Positions 54,382-63,707 of a stretch of DNA of 64,000 nt are shown here, piece after piece. This DNA comes from CAVVYA01 sp963752345. Its GTDB lineage: Bacteria; Pseudomonadota; Alphaproteobacteria; SMXQ01. The DNA lies in NCBI GenBank assembly GCA_963752345.1, contig CAVVYA010000015.1:62001-126000 (forward strand), read 5' to 3'. How positions within the stretch are numbered: the first letter of the stretch is position 1; the number at the start of each line of letters is the position of its first letter. A model generated the notes under the pieces. That model ran no database searches and was not told where the DNA came from. It saw nothing but the letters and a program-made list of their open reading frames with translations. The position numbers and the translations under genes were made by a program.

Positions 54382-56423
54382 AGATCCACCCCGAGCTTGA
54401 CGAGGAATGTGCGGCCGGGCTGGGGGTAGACATTGTAGGTGCCCAGCGTGAATGCACTGGCGATGCCATAGTCGAAATAATCGGCGTCGAACAGGTTGTA
54501 GACCGCGAATGACCAGCGCAGCGTCTCGTATTCGCCGCCGATGCGCAGATCGATGACGGAGTAGGCTGGGATCATCGGCTGCACATTCGCTTGGTCGTTG
54601 TCGAAGCGGCGCTCGCCGACATATCGCAGGGTGGCGTCGGCAATGACGAATCGCGGCACGATGTCCCACGCAAGGGCGACGTTGCCCGTCCAGCGCGATA
54701 CGAGCGGCACGTCGTTGCCGGCAAAGTCGCCTTCGCGGAATTCGGCCTTGGTATAGGCACCACCGGCCTTGAACGACAGGCCGTCCGCCAGCTTGGCGCC
54801 GATGCTCGCCTCGACGCCGGTGCGCCGCGTCGGCGCCAGGTTGAGATTGGTGAAGGTGGCCGGGCTGAAGTGAAGCTCGTTCTCCAATATCATGACGAAG
54901 GCGCTGAGCTGATAGGCGACCCCAGACGCCTTGCCTTTGACGCCGGCCTCGACGTCGTAGGAGGTTTGGGTCTTGAGATCGAATGTCGTCGGACTGCCGA
55001 ACGGCGACATGCCGACCCGTTCGTCGACCGTTGGCAGGCGGATGCTGCGGCCGGTGCGGCCGAACAGCGCCAATGTTTCCGTCACACGGTGCTCGAGCCC
55101 GAGATGCGCGGCCCACTGGGTCTCGCCCTCGTCGTCGAGAGGAATGCCTTGTATGCCGCCGGCGCCGCCGGGCGCGCTGGTATCCAATCCGTCGGATGCC
55201 GAGACGATCGCATGCTGCAGGCGCAGCCCGAATGCCAGGTCGGTGTCGTCGCGCAAGGCGAGCGTCTGCTGGCCGTATCCCGCGAACGTCTGCTGGGTCA
55301 GGCGATAGCGATGAATGGGCGCATCGCCGCGATGAAGCGCGCGGTCGGAGTCGTAGGTCGCGTGATAGATGTCGAACCCCAGAATAGAGGTTGCCGGCAC
55401 ACCAGCCACGCCATGTTCGAGGTTGACGCGCGGCGTCAGCGACCAGGTGGTGAGGTCGGCGTCGAAATAGGAATCGAAGGCCGGGCCGAACGTGCTGAAG
55501 AACCCCGCCTGCTGCGCCTTGTAGCGCACGCCGCCGTCGACGATAAGCTCCGCGTCGCTGCTCAAAGCCGTGGTCGCCCCGGCGGTGAGGTTGAGCCCTT
55601 GCTTGTCGGCGTAATCGTCGGGCGTCGATGTGCCGCGCCGGTCGGTTTCCAGCTCGCTGCCGGTCGCCGTCACGCGGCGCCCGCCGGGCAGTCCAAGATG
55701 CTGATCGTCCGCCGACAGGTTGAGGGACAGGTCGCCGGTCGCGGTTTTGTGGCGCGCCTCGCCCGTAAAATTGCGCTGCAGCAGCTCATTGTTGCGGCGG
55801 TAGCCATCCGCATTGATGAGATTGCCGTTGGCGGTCAGCGTGGTGCCGCCGGCGGAAAAGCCGCCTTCGCGATACTGATAAGAGCCGATGCCGCCGTTGA
55901 GGCGGTAATAGGGTTCCGCCAGGCCACTGGTTTTGGTGACGATGTTGATTGCGCCGCCCGCCGCGCCGTCGCCATAGAGTACCGCCGCGCTGTTGCCGCG
56001 GATGACTTCGATGCGCTCGATGCTGTCGCGCGGAATGGCGCTGAAATCGACACCCGCCAAGTCGACGTCGTTCAATCGCCGGCCATTGACGAGGATCAGC
56101 GTGTTGGCGGACGCCGCGGCGCCGAAGCCGCGCATATCCACCGTGTCGCGCGCGCCGGCCACGCCGCCGAACAGGTGCTGGACCTGAATTCCGGGTTGGC
56201 GCGCCAGGATGTCCTGGAGCGTGGCGGCGGGATCGCGGGCGATTTCCTCGGCGCTGATGATGGAGGTCGAGGTGCCGCGGATACCGTCGTTCAGCCGGCT
56301 GGCGGTGACGACGGTCGGCGGCAGCTTGGCGGGTTGTTGCGCCATGCTCGATTGGCCGGCGGCGGCCGACCAGGTGACGACGGCGAAGCAGATTGCAGTG
56401 ACGGATCTCCAGCTTTCGGTCAT
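54378..56423 (-). CDS. TonB-dependent outer membrane receptor, probably for cobalamin
   Basis: 681 residues from ATG 56423. It has a signal peptide, a plug domain with PTVVTASRLNDGIRGTSTSIISAEEIARDP, LQDILARQPGIQVQ, DMRGFGAAASANTLILVNGRRLND and IERIEVIRGNSAAVLYGDGAAGG, and a 22-strand-type barrel ending FLVKLGVDL. The cobalamin riboswitch upstream points to a B12 or corrinoid ligand, although barrel sequences alone do not specify one. Confidence 0.85.
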   Translation of the reverse strand: MTESWRSVTAICFAVVTWSAAAGQSSMAQQPAKLPPTVVTASRLNDGIRGTSTSIISAEEIARDPAATLQDILARQPGIQVQHLFGGVAGARDTVDMRGFGAAASANTLILVNGRRLNDVDLAGVDFSAIPRDSIERIEVIRGNSAAVLYGDGAAGGAINIVTKTSGLAEPYYRLNGGIGSYQYREGGFSAGGTTLTANGNLINADGYRRNNELLQRNFTGEARHKTATGDLSLNLSADDQHLGLPGGRRVTATGSELETDRRGTSTPDDYADKQGLNLTAGATTALSSDAELIVDGGVRYKAQQAGFFSTFGPAFDSYFDADLTTWSLTPRVNLEHGVAGVPATSILGFDIYHATYDSDRALHRGDAPIHRYRLTQQTFAGYGQQTLALRDDTDLAFGLRLQHAIVSASDGLDTSAPGGAGGIQGIPLDDEGETQWAAHLGLEHRVTETLALFGRTGRSIRLPTVDERVGMSPFGSPTTFDLKTQTSYDVEAGVKGKASGVAYQLSAFVMILENELHFSPATFTNLNLAPTRRTGVEASIGAKLADGLSFKAGGAYTKAEFREGDFAGNDVPLVSRWTGNVALAWDIVPRFVIADATLRYVGERRFDNDQANVQPMIPAYSVIDLRIGGEYETLRWSFAVYNLFDADYFDYGIASAFTLGTYNVYPQPGRTFLVKLGVDL

Positions 56424-56639
56424 GTCGCGCCCCTTCAGGCGGCACCCAGATGCCTGGATGCCGAGTGACAATGACCTGACGCGAACCAACGCGGCCGGCG
56501 CGCAATGGGAGCCGGATCAGCGGCGAGGCTCCGCCGAAGCAGTCGCCCGCCATACGCATTGGAAAGTCGCTGGAGAAAGAATCCGGCGGCCTCCGCATCA
56601 GGTTACGGTGTCACCGCTGCGAAAGCCGCTCCGTATGGT

Positions 56640-56860
56640 GCTCCCCGCCCATCGGTTGGGTGACGGTGCTGGCAGGTCTCCTGGCTCGCGGGTCGTCGCC
56701 TACGTCCTGCCTTCCCAGTTTCCCAGTGGCCTGATATGGACGCGGGCTCGCCGCTTACAGTTGCGGGGGCAGCCACGGTTCCGCCGATCGCTCGGCATTC
56801 CGTGTTCCCTCTTTCCTCCCCGGCTCGCACCGGGGAACCAACACGACGGGCTGAGTATTC
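56640..56860 (-). ncRNA. Cobalamin riboswitch
   Basis: On the minus strand it shows the B12 box GCTGCCCCCGCAACTGTAAG (56773-56752), preceded by GGGAACACGGAATGCCGA, and the 3' conserved AGCCAGGAGACCTGCCAGCA before the receptor gene. Binding of the cofactor normally shuts down expression of the downstream genes. Confidence 0.92.
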
Positions 56861-57099
56861 CGATTTGATGGAAGAACGTCAAGACGAACCGTGGCCGGTG
56901 CCATCGGGCATGGTGGACGCACGAGCGGCCGGATGATGCGGTCTCATTTGCTACCTGCTTTTTTCAATGTGCCGGCGGATTCCTGGCTGAGACATGACCG
57001 CGTCGGACCGCGGTGTGCTGGAAGCCTTGCCTCAGGGCCTGTCTGGTGTTCATGGTGACGGCGTCGTAAGATCGGGCGCATTCGCTCACGGAGGCCGCC

Positions 57100-57594
57100 A
57101 TGATCCTCGGCATGTCGACGTTCACGTTCGTGCATGTGGTCATCAGCCTGATCGGAATCGCGGCCGGCGTCATCGTCGTTGTCGGGCTGTTGAGCGGACA
57201 GGCATTCGGCCGCTGGACGCTGGTGTTCCTGGTGGCCACGCTGGCGACCAGCATCACCGGGTTCGGGTTTCCCTTCACGCAGCTTCTGCCGTCCCATGTG
57301 GTCGGCGCCGTCTCGCTTCTGCCGCTGACGCTGGCGATTGTCGCGCGCTACGTCTTTCATCTCGCGGGCGCGTGGCGCTGGCTTTATGTGTTGAGCGCGG
57401 TTCTTGCGCTCTATCTCAACGTTTTTGTGCTGGTGGCGCAGCTCTTCGTCAAGGTTCCGGCCCTGCATGCGCTGGCGCCGACCCAGTCGGAGCCGCCGTT
57501 CCTGATCGCGCAAGTGGCGGTGTTGGCGGCGTTCATCGCCATCGCGGTCGCGGCGACGATCAAATTCCACCCGCGTCCGATCCTGGCGGCGTGA
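57100..57594 (+). CDS. Four-span membrane protein, hypothetical
   Basis: 164 residues with four to five hydrophobic spans (VHVVISLIGIAAGVIVVVGL, WTLVFLVATLATSITGFGF, VVGAVSLLPLTLAIVARYVF, IAQVAVLAAFIAIAVAATIK). GGAGG precedes ATG 57100; ATG 57112 is an alternative. It resembles small integral proteins of unknown function and stands alone on the plus strand. Confidence 0.65.
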   Translation: MILGMSTFTFVHVVISLIGIAAGVIVVVGLLSGQAFGRWTLVFLVATLATSITGFGFPFTQLLPSHVVGAVSLLPLTLAIVARYVFHLAGAWRWLYVLSAVLALYLNVFVLVAQLFVKVPALHALAPTQSEPPFLIAQVAVLAAFIAIAVAATIKFHPRPILAA

Positions 57595-57642
57595 CGCCGC
57601 CGCCGGATCGGCTTCGAGAGATTCGGATCAGGCGACGCGACC

Positions 57643-58518
57643 CTAATCTGTGGCGCCAAGTGTCCCATCTTGCCGCTCTGGTAGTCGGCGACCGCCTGGC
57701 GGATTTCCGCCTGGGTGTTCATGACGAAGGGACCGTAGCCGACCACCGGCTCGTCGATCGGCGTGCCGGCGAGCAGCAGCACGGTCGCATCCTCGACCGC
57801 GTCGATGGCGATCGAATTGCCCTTGCGTTCGTAGAGCGCGAGTTCGCCTTCGCCGACCGGCTGGCCGTCGTCGGTGCGCACCACGCCCTTGAGCACGAAG
57901 AGCGCGGTGGTGTCGCCGTCGGGCAAGGCGAAGGTGGCGCGCTTGCCGGCCTTGAGCCGCACATCCCATACGTTCATCGGGCTGAAGGTGTGGGCCGGGC
58001 CCGCGCTGGCCGTCGTAGCTGCCGGCGATGACGCGCACGCGGCCGGCGCCGTCGGGCAGATCGACCGCCGGGATGTCCTTGTCGGTGATGCCCTGATAGC
58101 CCGGATCGGTCATCTTGTCCTTGGCGGCGAGATTGACCCAGAGCTGGATCATCTCGAAGGCGCCGCCCTGGCGCCGGAAATCGGGGCCGTGAAATTCCTC
58201 GTGCACGATGCCGCCGCCGGCGGTCATCCATTGCACGTCGCCGACGCCGATGACGCCGCCGCCGCCCGAGGAATCGCGATGCTCGACCTGGCCGTCATAG
58301 ACGATGGTCACGGTCTCGAAGCCGCGGTGCGGATGCTCGCCGACGCCGAGCCGCTTGTTGGTCGGCGGGAATTGCGCCGGACCGGCGTAGTCCATCAGCA
58401 GGAACGGCGACATTTCGGCGGCCAGGTTGCTGTAGGAGAAGATGCTGCGCACCGGAAATCCGTCGCCCACCCAGTGGCGGTCGGTGCTGCGTTTGATCAG
58501 GGAAAGTTTCTTGGCCAT
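57643..58518 (-). CDS. Pirin family protein, frameshifted
   Basis: Starts MAKKLSLIKRSTDRHWVGDGFPVRSIFSY. The cupin metal site shows GVGEHPHRGFETVTIVYDGQVEHRDS and VHEEFHGPDF. After a frame change near 57995 it continues FSPMNVWDVRLKAGKRATFALPDGDTTALFV...YGPFVMNTQAEIRQAVADYQSGKMG. A second change near 57660 would end it as TLGATD. Pirins are iron-binding bicupins with quercetinase or regulatory roles. Confidence 0.78.
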   Translation of the reverse strand: MAKKLSLIKRSTDRHWVGDGFPVRSIFSYSNLAAEMSPFLLMDYAGPAQFPPTNKRLGVGEHPHRGFETVTIVYDGQVEHRDSSGGGGVIGVGDVQWMTAGGGIVHEEFHGPDFRRQGGAFEMIQLWVNLAAKDKMTDPGYQGITDKDIPAVDLPDGAGRVRVIAGSYDGQRGPGPHLQPDERMGCAAQGRQARHLRLARRRHHRALRAQGRGAHRRRPAGRRRRTRALRTQGQFDRHRRGRGCDRAAARRHADRRAGGRLRSLRHEHPGGNPPGGRRLPERQDGTLGATD

Positions 58519-58633
58519 GGCTGCTCCTCTGGCGCGTGGCCCGCGCCGGCGATTGTCTCGCTCAAAGATAAGCACGAAGCGCGCGCCGCGACAGAGGTCT
58601 CCCGCCGGTAACCGGGCCAGGCTAACCGATGCC

Positions 58634-58730
58634 GTGTCGCCGCGTCATCGTGGCGCGACGTTTCCGTGCCACCGCGTCAGTCGCGCCGCGATTTTCCCTG
58701 CCGCCGCGTCAGTCGCGGCGCGATTTTTCC
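58634..58730 (-). repeat. Triplicated 3' end of the cytochrome c gene
   Basis: Three units of 32, 32 and 33 bases (58634, 58666, 58698) built around CCGCGTCAGTCGCGxCGCGA. The last contains the authentic EKSRRD-stop end; the two beyond the stop are slightly diverged copies. Confidence 0.75.
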
Positions 58731-59168
58731 GTGATCGCGGTCTGCCGCGCCTGGATCTCGGGCGGCCAGGTGCTCTTGATGTAGGCGAGCACGTCGCGGA
58801 TCTCCTGGTCGGTCAGCTTGTCGGCGAAGGCCGGCATGTCGCTCTGGTAGCCGGGCGGGGCGAAAGGCGCCGGGCCGTGCTTGGTGAGCGCGAACAGGTC
58901 TTGGTCCGCGTGATGCCAGGTATGGCCCGAGGCGTCGTGGGGCGGCGCCGGCAGGCGGCCGTTCGGGCAGCCGGGTGCGCCAGTCGGGCTGGCCCTCCAG
59001 ATTCGCGCCGTGGCAGGCGGCGCATTGGGCGTCGTAGATCGCCTTGCCATTGGCAAGCCGGGCCGCGGCGGTCGGGGCCGATCGGTGAGCGAGGAATTGC
59101 CACCAGACGGCGCCGCCGAGCAGGACCGCGGCGGCGGCGACGGCAAGCCGAATCATGAAAGAACGCAC
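58709..59168 (-). CDS. c-type cytochrome, one frameshift
   Basis: An N-terminal anchor (IRLAVAAAAVLLGGAVWWQF), then haem site YDAQCAACHGANLEG. After a frame change near 58970 it continues RLPAPPHDASGHTWHHADQDLF, then YQSDMPAFADKLTDQEIRDVLAYIKSTWP with the axial Met in SDMPAF. About 150 residues, normal for small membrane-bound cytochrome c. It sits next to copper genes. ATG 59156 is an alternative start. Confidence 0.78.
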
Positions 59169-59221
59169 GACCGAGCCTTACCGGTTACCGGGATTGCAGA
59201 GAGAGGCCCAGGCTGCCGCCC

Positions 59222-59789
59222 TCAACGGTTGAATTGAAAGTCGCCGACCATGCCCGCTTCGTAGTGGCCGGGCAGGTTGCAGGCGAATTCCAGAACCGCG
59301 TCCTGGGGAAATCTCCAGATCAGCTCTTTGCGCTCGCCCGGCTTGAGCAGCACGCTGTGGCCGTGGTCATGGATCATCACCGGCGCCTCGCCCGGCGCGC
59401 CATGGCCCATCATGGCGTGCATCATGGCTGTCTCGTCGATGCCGGTCGGCGTCAGCAGACCTTGTTGTGCCATCGCGGCCATCTCCTTTCGATGCTCGGC
59501 CTGCATCTCCGGGCTGCCGATGGTGAATTCGTGCGCCAGTTCGCCCGCGTTGGTCAGCACGAAACGCACCGTCTGACCACGCCTGACGCGGATCGTCGTC
59601 GGGTTGAAGAAGCTATCGCCCATCTTGATTTGCAACGTGAGCGTCACCGCTTCGGGCTTGCCCGGGCCCGCCGATCGCGGCGCCATGGTGATGCCCGTCG
59701 GGCTGCATTGCCGGCTGCGCGGCAGCGGTGCCGGCCAGCGCCCAAGCGATCACGCCGAGAAGGGCGAACTTGGCGGCATGACAGGTCAT
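59222..59789 (-). CDS. Exported cupredoxin (copper-binding), one frameshift
   Basis: ATG 59789 gives a signal peptide (FALLGVIAWALAGTAAAQP) and a His-rich PDGHHHG. After a frame change near 59690 the mature domain reads GKPEAVTLTLQIKMGDSFFNPTTIRVRRGQTVRFVL. Type 1 copper ligands are visible in LAHEF and ACNLPGHYEAGM. It has an unusual Met/His insertion (MMHAMMGHGAPGEAPVMIHDHGH). Likely copper handling together with CueR. Confidence 0.78.
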
Positions 59790-59850
59790 GGTGGTCCTCC
59801 TCTCTGCGGGACGCGGCATGCCGGGTATAGCAACAACCGAGTGGGGCATC

Positions 59851-60318
59851 TCAGCGCCTCCCGCTCGCCGCCGGTGTCGCACGGCTGGTGCCGCCAGCCG
59901 CGCGCCGCGCCGCCGGCTCGGGCGGCTGATGTCTGTCGGAGAGATCGTCGAGGATCGGGCAGTCCGGCCGATGGTCGCCGTGGCAGTGTTCGACCAGGTG
60001 TTCGAGGGCCTGGACCATGCCTTGCAATTCGGCGATGCGTTCCTTGAGCGTCTCGACATGGCCGCGCGCCAAGTGTTTCACCCCGGCGCTCGTTCGCCCC
60101 GTGTCGCGCCACAGCGCCAGGAGTTCGGTAACCTGCTCGAGCGAGAACCCGAGACCACGGGCACGCTTGATGAAGCGCAGGGTATGGACGTCCGAGGGGG
60201 CATAGACCCGGTAGCCCGATTCGGTGCGCGCCGCCGAGGGAATCAGCGCGATGGCCTCGTAATAGCGAATCATCTTGGCCGAGACACCGGCAGCCTTGGC
60301 CGCTTCCCCGATGTTCAT
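59851..60318 (-). CDS. cueR: CueR-type Cu(I)-responsive MerR regulator
   Basis: 155 residues from ATG 60318. It has the MerR winged-helix start MNIGEAAKAAGVSAKMIRYYE and copper ligands C112 and C120 in HCHGDHRPDCPI at the same positions as CueR of enteric bacteria. It lies upstream of the cupredoxin and cytochrome genes on the same strand, 60 bases away, so it probably controls its own operon. Confidence 0.85.
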   Translation of the reverse strand: MNIGEAAKAAGVSAKMIRYYEAIALIPSAARTESGYRVYAPSDVHTLRFIKRARGLGFSLEQVTELLALWRDTGRTSAGVKHLARGHVETLKERIAELQGMVQALEHLVEHCHGDHRPDCPILDDLSDRHQPPEPAARRAAGGTSRATPAASGRR

Positions 60319-60369
60319 GATCGCAACCCTCCGCCCACGCGGTCCGGCTATTCCGGGCCCGCCATCGAC

Positions 60370-60402
60370 GATCGATAAAGGCTGCCACAGAGGGAAGGTC
60401 AA
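60370..60402 (-). promoter_or_regulatory. MerR-type promoter of the copper operon
   Basis: On the minus strand TTGACC is followed after about 19 bases by a TATCGA-like -10. The long spacer contains an imperfect dyad (ACCTTCCC...GGCAGC) as in CueR sites. It lies about 60 bases before the cueR start. Confidence 0.5.
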
Positions 60403-60714
60403 GGCCCTGCAACCTATGACGGCGGAACGGGGCTTGGCTGGCTAATAAATAGGCTCTAGCTACGAAGTGCCTAATTATTAGCCGGAAATTAACCCGGTGA
60501 AACACTGCGACGGCTCTTCCGCGGCCCGCCGCCACCCCTCAAAGCCTTGGATTGCGCCGGCCTTCGCGCGCCGGCGCGGCGGTGTCGGAAAATTGGCTGT
60601 GCTGCACTGCGGTGGCCCGCTTCTTGCGGAGGAAGGACGGGGGAGACCCGTAAGCGTCCGATCGGCCTTACGACCGCGACCTCAGCACCGCCACCTCAGC
60701 GAGGAGAGGATTCC
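60403..60714. other. Leader of the urea transporter operon
   Basis: About 310 bases without a gene. The first part has an AT-rich stretch (CTAATAAATAGGCTC, CCTAATTATTAG) that could hold a promoter. The ribosome binding site GAGGAGAGG lies just before ATG 60715. Confidence 0.45.
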
Positions 60715-61998
60715 ATGAAACGATTGATCCGTACTGCAGCGATGGCCGGCGCCATTGCCGCCGTGACGGCCCTGACACCGCACCTGGCGCAAGCGCAGGA
60801 GACCATCAAGGTCGGCATCCTGCATTCGCTGTCCGGCACCATGGCGATCAGCGAGACGACGCTGAAGGACGCCATGCTCATGCTGATCGACGAGCAGAAC
60901 AAGAAGGGCGGCTTGCTCGGCAAGAAGCTCGAGGCCGTCGTCGTCGATCCGGCGTCGAACTGGCCGCTGTTCGCCGAGAAGGCCCGCGAATTGATCACCA
61001 AGGACAAGGTCGCCGCGGTATTCGGCTGCTGGACCTCGGTGTCGCGCAAATCCGTGCTGCCGGTGTTCAAGGAGCTCAACAGCATCCTGTTCTATCCGGT
61101 GCAGTACCAAGGCGAGGAGAGCGAACGCAACGTGTTCTACACCGGTGCTGCGCCCAACCAGCAGGCGATCCCGGCGGTCGACTACCTGATGAAGGAAGAG
61201 AAAGTGCAGCGCTGGGTGCTCGCCGGCACCGACTACGTCTATCCGCGCACCACCAACAAGATCCTCGAGTCCTATCTCAAGCAGAAGGGCGTCGCGGAAG
61301 CCGACATCATGATCAACTACACGCCGTTCGGTCATTCCGACTGGCAGACGATCGTCGCGGACATCAAGAAGTTCGGCTCGGCGGGCAAGAAGACCGCCGT
61401 GGTTTCGACCATCAACGGCGATGCCAACGTGCCGTTCTACAAGGAGCTCGGCAACCAGGGCGTCAAGGCCACCGACATCCCGGTCGTCGCCTTCTCGGTC
61501 GGCGAGGAAGAGCTCGCCGGCATCGACACCAAGCCGCTGATCGGACATCTGGCCGCGTGGAACTACTTCCAGTCGATCAAGTCCTCGGTCAACGACGAGT
61601 TCATCCAGGCGTGGAAGACCTTCACCAAGGATCCGAAGCGCGTCACCAACGATCCGATGGAAGCCCATGTCATCGGCTTCGCCATGTGGGTCAAGGCGGT
61701 CGAGAAAGTCGGCACGACCGATCCCGACAAGGTGATCGACGCGCTGCCCGGCATTACGGCGCCCAACCTGACCGGCGGCATGTCGACCATGCTGTCGAAC
61801 CATCACATCACCAAGCCGGTGTTCATCGGCGAGATCAAGGGTGACGGCCAGTTCGACGTGGTGTGGAAGACCGACGGGCTCGTGCCGGGCGACGCCTGGT
61901 CCGACTTCCTCGAAGGCTCGAAGGATCTCGAAGCCGATTGGAAGGATGCCAAGTGCGGCAACTTCAACAAGGCCACGGGAAAGTGCGGCGGCAGTTGA
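60715..61998 (+). CDS. urtA: Urea ABC transporter, substrate-binding protein UrtA
   Basis: 427 residues. A signal peptide ends AQAQE. The type I binding-protein fold matches UrtA: TIKVGILHSLSGTMAISETTLKDAMLMLIDEQNKKGGLLGKKLE, AAVFGCWTSVSRKSVLPVFKELNSILFYPVQYQGEE and MSNHHITKPVFIGEI-like end. Delivers urea to the UrtBCDE complex. Confidence 0.93.
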   Translation: MKRLIRTAAMAGAIAAVTALTPHLAQAQETIKVGILHSLSGTMAISETTLKDAMLMLIDEQNKKGGLLGKKLEAVVVDPASNWPLFAEKARELITKDKVAAVFGCWTSVSRKSVLPVFKELNSILFYPVQYQGEESERNVFYTGAAPNQQAIPAVDYLMKEEKVQRWVLAGTDYVYPRTTNKILESYLKQKGVAEADIMINYTPFGHSDWQTIVADIKKFGSAGKKTAVVSTINGDANVPFYKELGNQGVKATDIPVVAFSVGEEELAGIDTKPLIGHLAAWNYFQSIKSSVNDEFIQAWKTFTKDPKRVTNDPMEAHVIGFAMWVKAVEKVGTTDPDKVIDALPGITAPNLTGGMSTMLSNHHITKPVFIGEIKGDGQFDVVWKTDGLVPGDAWSDFLEGSKDLEADWKDAKCGNFNKATGKCGGS

Positions 61999-62090
61999 AC
62001 GGCTGACGCGAGGGAGACGGCGGCACGCCGCCGTCTCCCTCTTTCCCACCGCCATCAAAAACGACAGGTCGGGTTTTCTTCGTATGACGC

Positions 62091-63707
62091 TTGGGATCGA
62101 ACGACGCGTCCGGCTTGCTTTGCGCGCTTGTTCTGGCGCTCGGCGCGTTGCTGCTTTCGCCAGGCCCCGCCGCGGCGCAGGACATCACGGCCGCGCTGCA
62201 GGGCTTCACCGCCGACAGCTTCGGCGACACCGAAAAATCCATCGGCGAGATCGCCGTCAGCGGCCACCCGCTCGCCGCCGCCATCATCCAGGCCATCCCC
62301 GACGGGCGCCTGCTGTTCGACGACACCACCAAGAAAGTCTATTTGCGCGAATCCTCGGGCCGCGTGCTGGATGCCGCCACCGGCGAGATCGCCACCGCCG
62401 CGCCGGCCGACCTCAAGCCGGTGCGCATCAACAACCGGCTGCGCCGCGCCGTGGAGGCGGCGATCGGCGGGCTGACGCTGCTGTCGCCCGAGCCGGCGCG
62501 CCGGCTCGAAGCGGCCAATGCGGTGTTCCGCTCCAGGGATGCCGCCGCCCTGCCGGCGCTCGAACAGGCGATCGAGAAGGAGACCAGCGCGCGCATCCGG
62601 CTGGCGCTGCTCGCGGCCCGCGCCGCCATCATCCTCACCCTGCCGACGGCATCCGAACCCGACAAACTCTATGCGGTGGCCGCCCTGCGCGAGCGCGGCG
62701 ACCAGGATGCGCTGGCGCTGCTCAATCATCTGCCGGCCGAGACGCCGCCCTCTGTCAAGGCGAGCGCCGCGGCGGCGGTGACCGCCATCGAAGGCCACCT
62801 CGCCATGTTGCGCGGCGCGCAGAACGCTTGGTACGGCCTGTCGCTCGGCTCGGTGCTGCTGCTCGCCGCCATCGGGCTCGCCATCACCTTCGGCGTCATG
62901 GGCGTCATCAACATGGCGCACGGCGAGATGGTCATGCTCGGCGCCTACACCACCTTCGTGGTGCAGGAATACATCCGCTCCCACAATCCGGCGCTGTTCG
63001 ACTATTCCCTCGCCATCGCCATTCCGCTGGCGTTTCTCGTGTCGGGATCGATCGGCGTGCTGATCGAGCGCACCGTCATCCGCTTCCTCTACGGCCGCGC
63101 GCTGGAAACGCTGCTCGCGACGTGGGGCATCTCTCTGATCCTGCAACAGGCCGTGCGCACCGCCTTCGGCCCGACCAACCGTGAGGTCGGCTCGCCGTCC
63201 TGGATGAGCGGCTCGGTCGATTTCTTCGGCCTGGCCATCACCTACAACCGCCTGTGGATCATCGTCTTCACCCTGGTCGTGTTCGGCCTGCTGCTGGCGC
63301 TGCTGCGCTACAGCCGTTTCGGATTGGAGATGCGCGCCGTCACCCAGAACCGGCGCATGGCGGCCTCGATGGGCATCCGCACCCAGTGGGTCGACGCGCT
63401 GACCTTCGGGCTCGGCTCGGGCATCGCCGGGATCGCCGGCGTCGCCCTGTCGCAGATCGACAATGTCTCGCCCAACCTGGGCCAGAGCTACATCATCGAC
63501 AGCTTCCTGGTGGTGGTGTTCGGCGGCGTCGGCAATCTCTGGGGCACGCTGGTCGGCGCGCTGTCGCTCGGCATCGCCAACAAGTTCCTCGAGCCCTACG
63601 CCGGCGCGGTGCTCGGCAAGATCATCCTGCTCGTCGCCATCATCCTGTTCATCCAGAAGCGGCCGCGCGGGCTGTTCGCGCTCAAGGGCCGGGCGGTGGA
63701 AGCATGA
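62091..63707 (+). CDS. urtB: Urea ABC transporter permease UrtB
   Basis: About 538 residues: an exported N-terminal helical region (ITAALQGFTADSFGDTEKSI) of ~220 residues typical of UrtB, then the BPD_transp_2 membrane part (GVMGVINMAHGEMVMLGAYTT, VTQNRRMAASMGIRTQWVDALTFGLGSGIAGIAGVALSQI). The start is uncertain: TTG 62091 keeps the frame, whereas ATG 62084 lies in another frame, so an indel near 62130 is possible. Confidence 0.88.
   Translation: MGSNDASGLLCALVLALGALLLSPGPAAAQDITAALQGFTADSFGDTEKSIGEIAVSGHPLAAAIIQAIPDGRLLFDDTTKKVYLRESSGRVLDAATGEIATAAPADLKPVRINNRLRRAVEAAIGGLTLLSPEPARRLEAANAVFRSRDAAALPALEQAIEKETSARIRLALLAARAAIILTLPTASEPDKLYAVAALRERGDQDALALLNHLPAETPPSVKASAAAAVTAIEGHLAMLRGAQNAWYGLSLGSVLLLAAIGLAITFGVMGVINMAHGEMVMLGAYTTFVVQEYIRSHNPALFDYSLAIAIPLAFLVSGSIGVLIERTVIRFLYGRALETLLATWGISLILQQAVRTAFGPTNREVGSPSWMSGSVDFFGLAITYNRLWIIVFTLVVFGLLLALLRYSRFGLEMRAVTQNRRMAASMGIRTQWVDALTFGLGSGIAGIAGVALSQIDNVSPNLGQSYIIDSFLVVVFGGVGNLWGTLVGALSLGIANKFLEPYAGAVLGKIILLVAIILFIQKRPRGLFALKGRAVEA

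Noticed and set aside
53542..55116. TonB gene starting as far up as 55116
   Set aside because: The upstream part is the antisense-like shadow of the receptor gene in another frame. GTG 54381 with a stop-start overlap gives a normal TonB.
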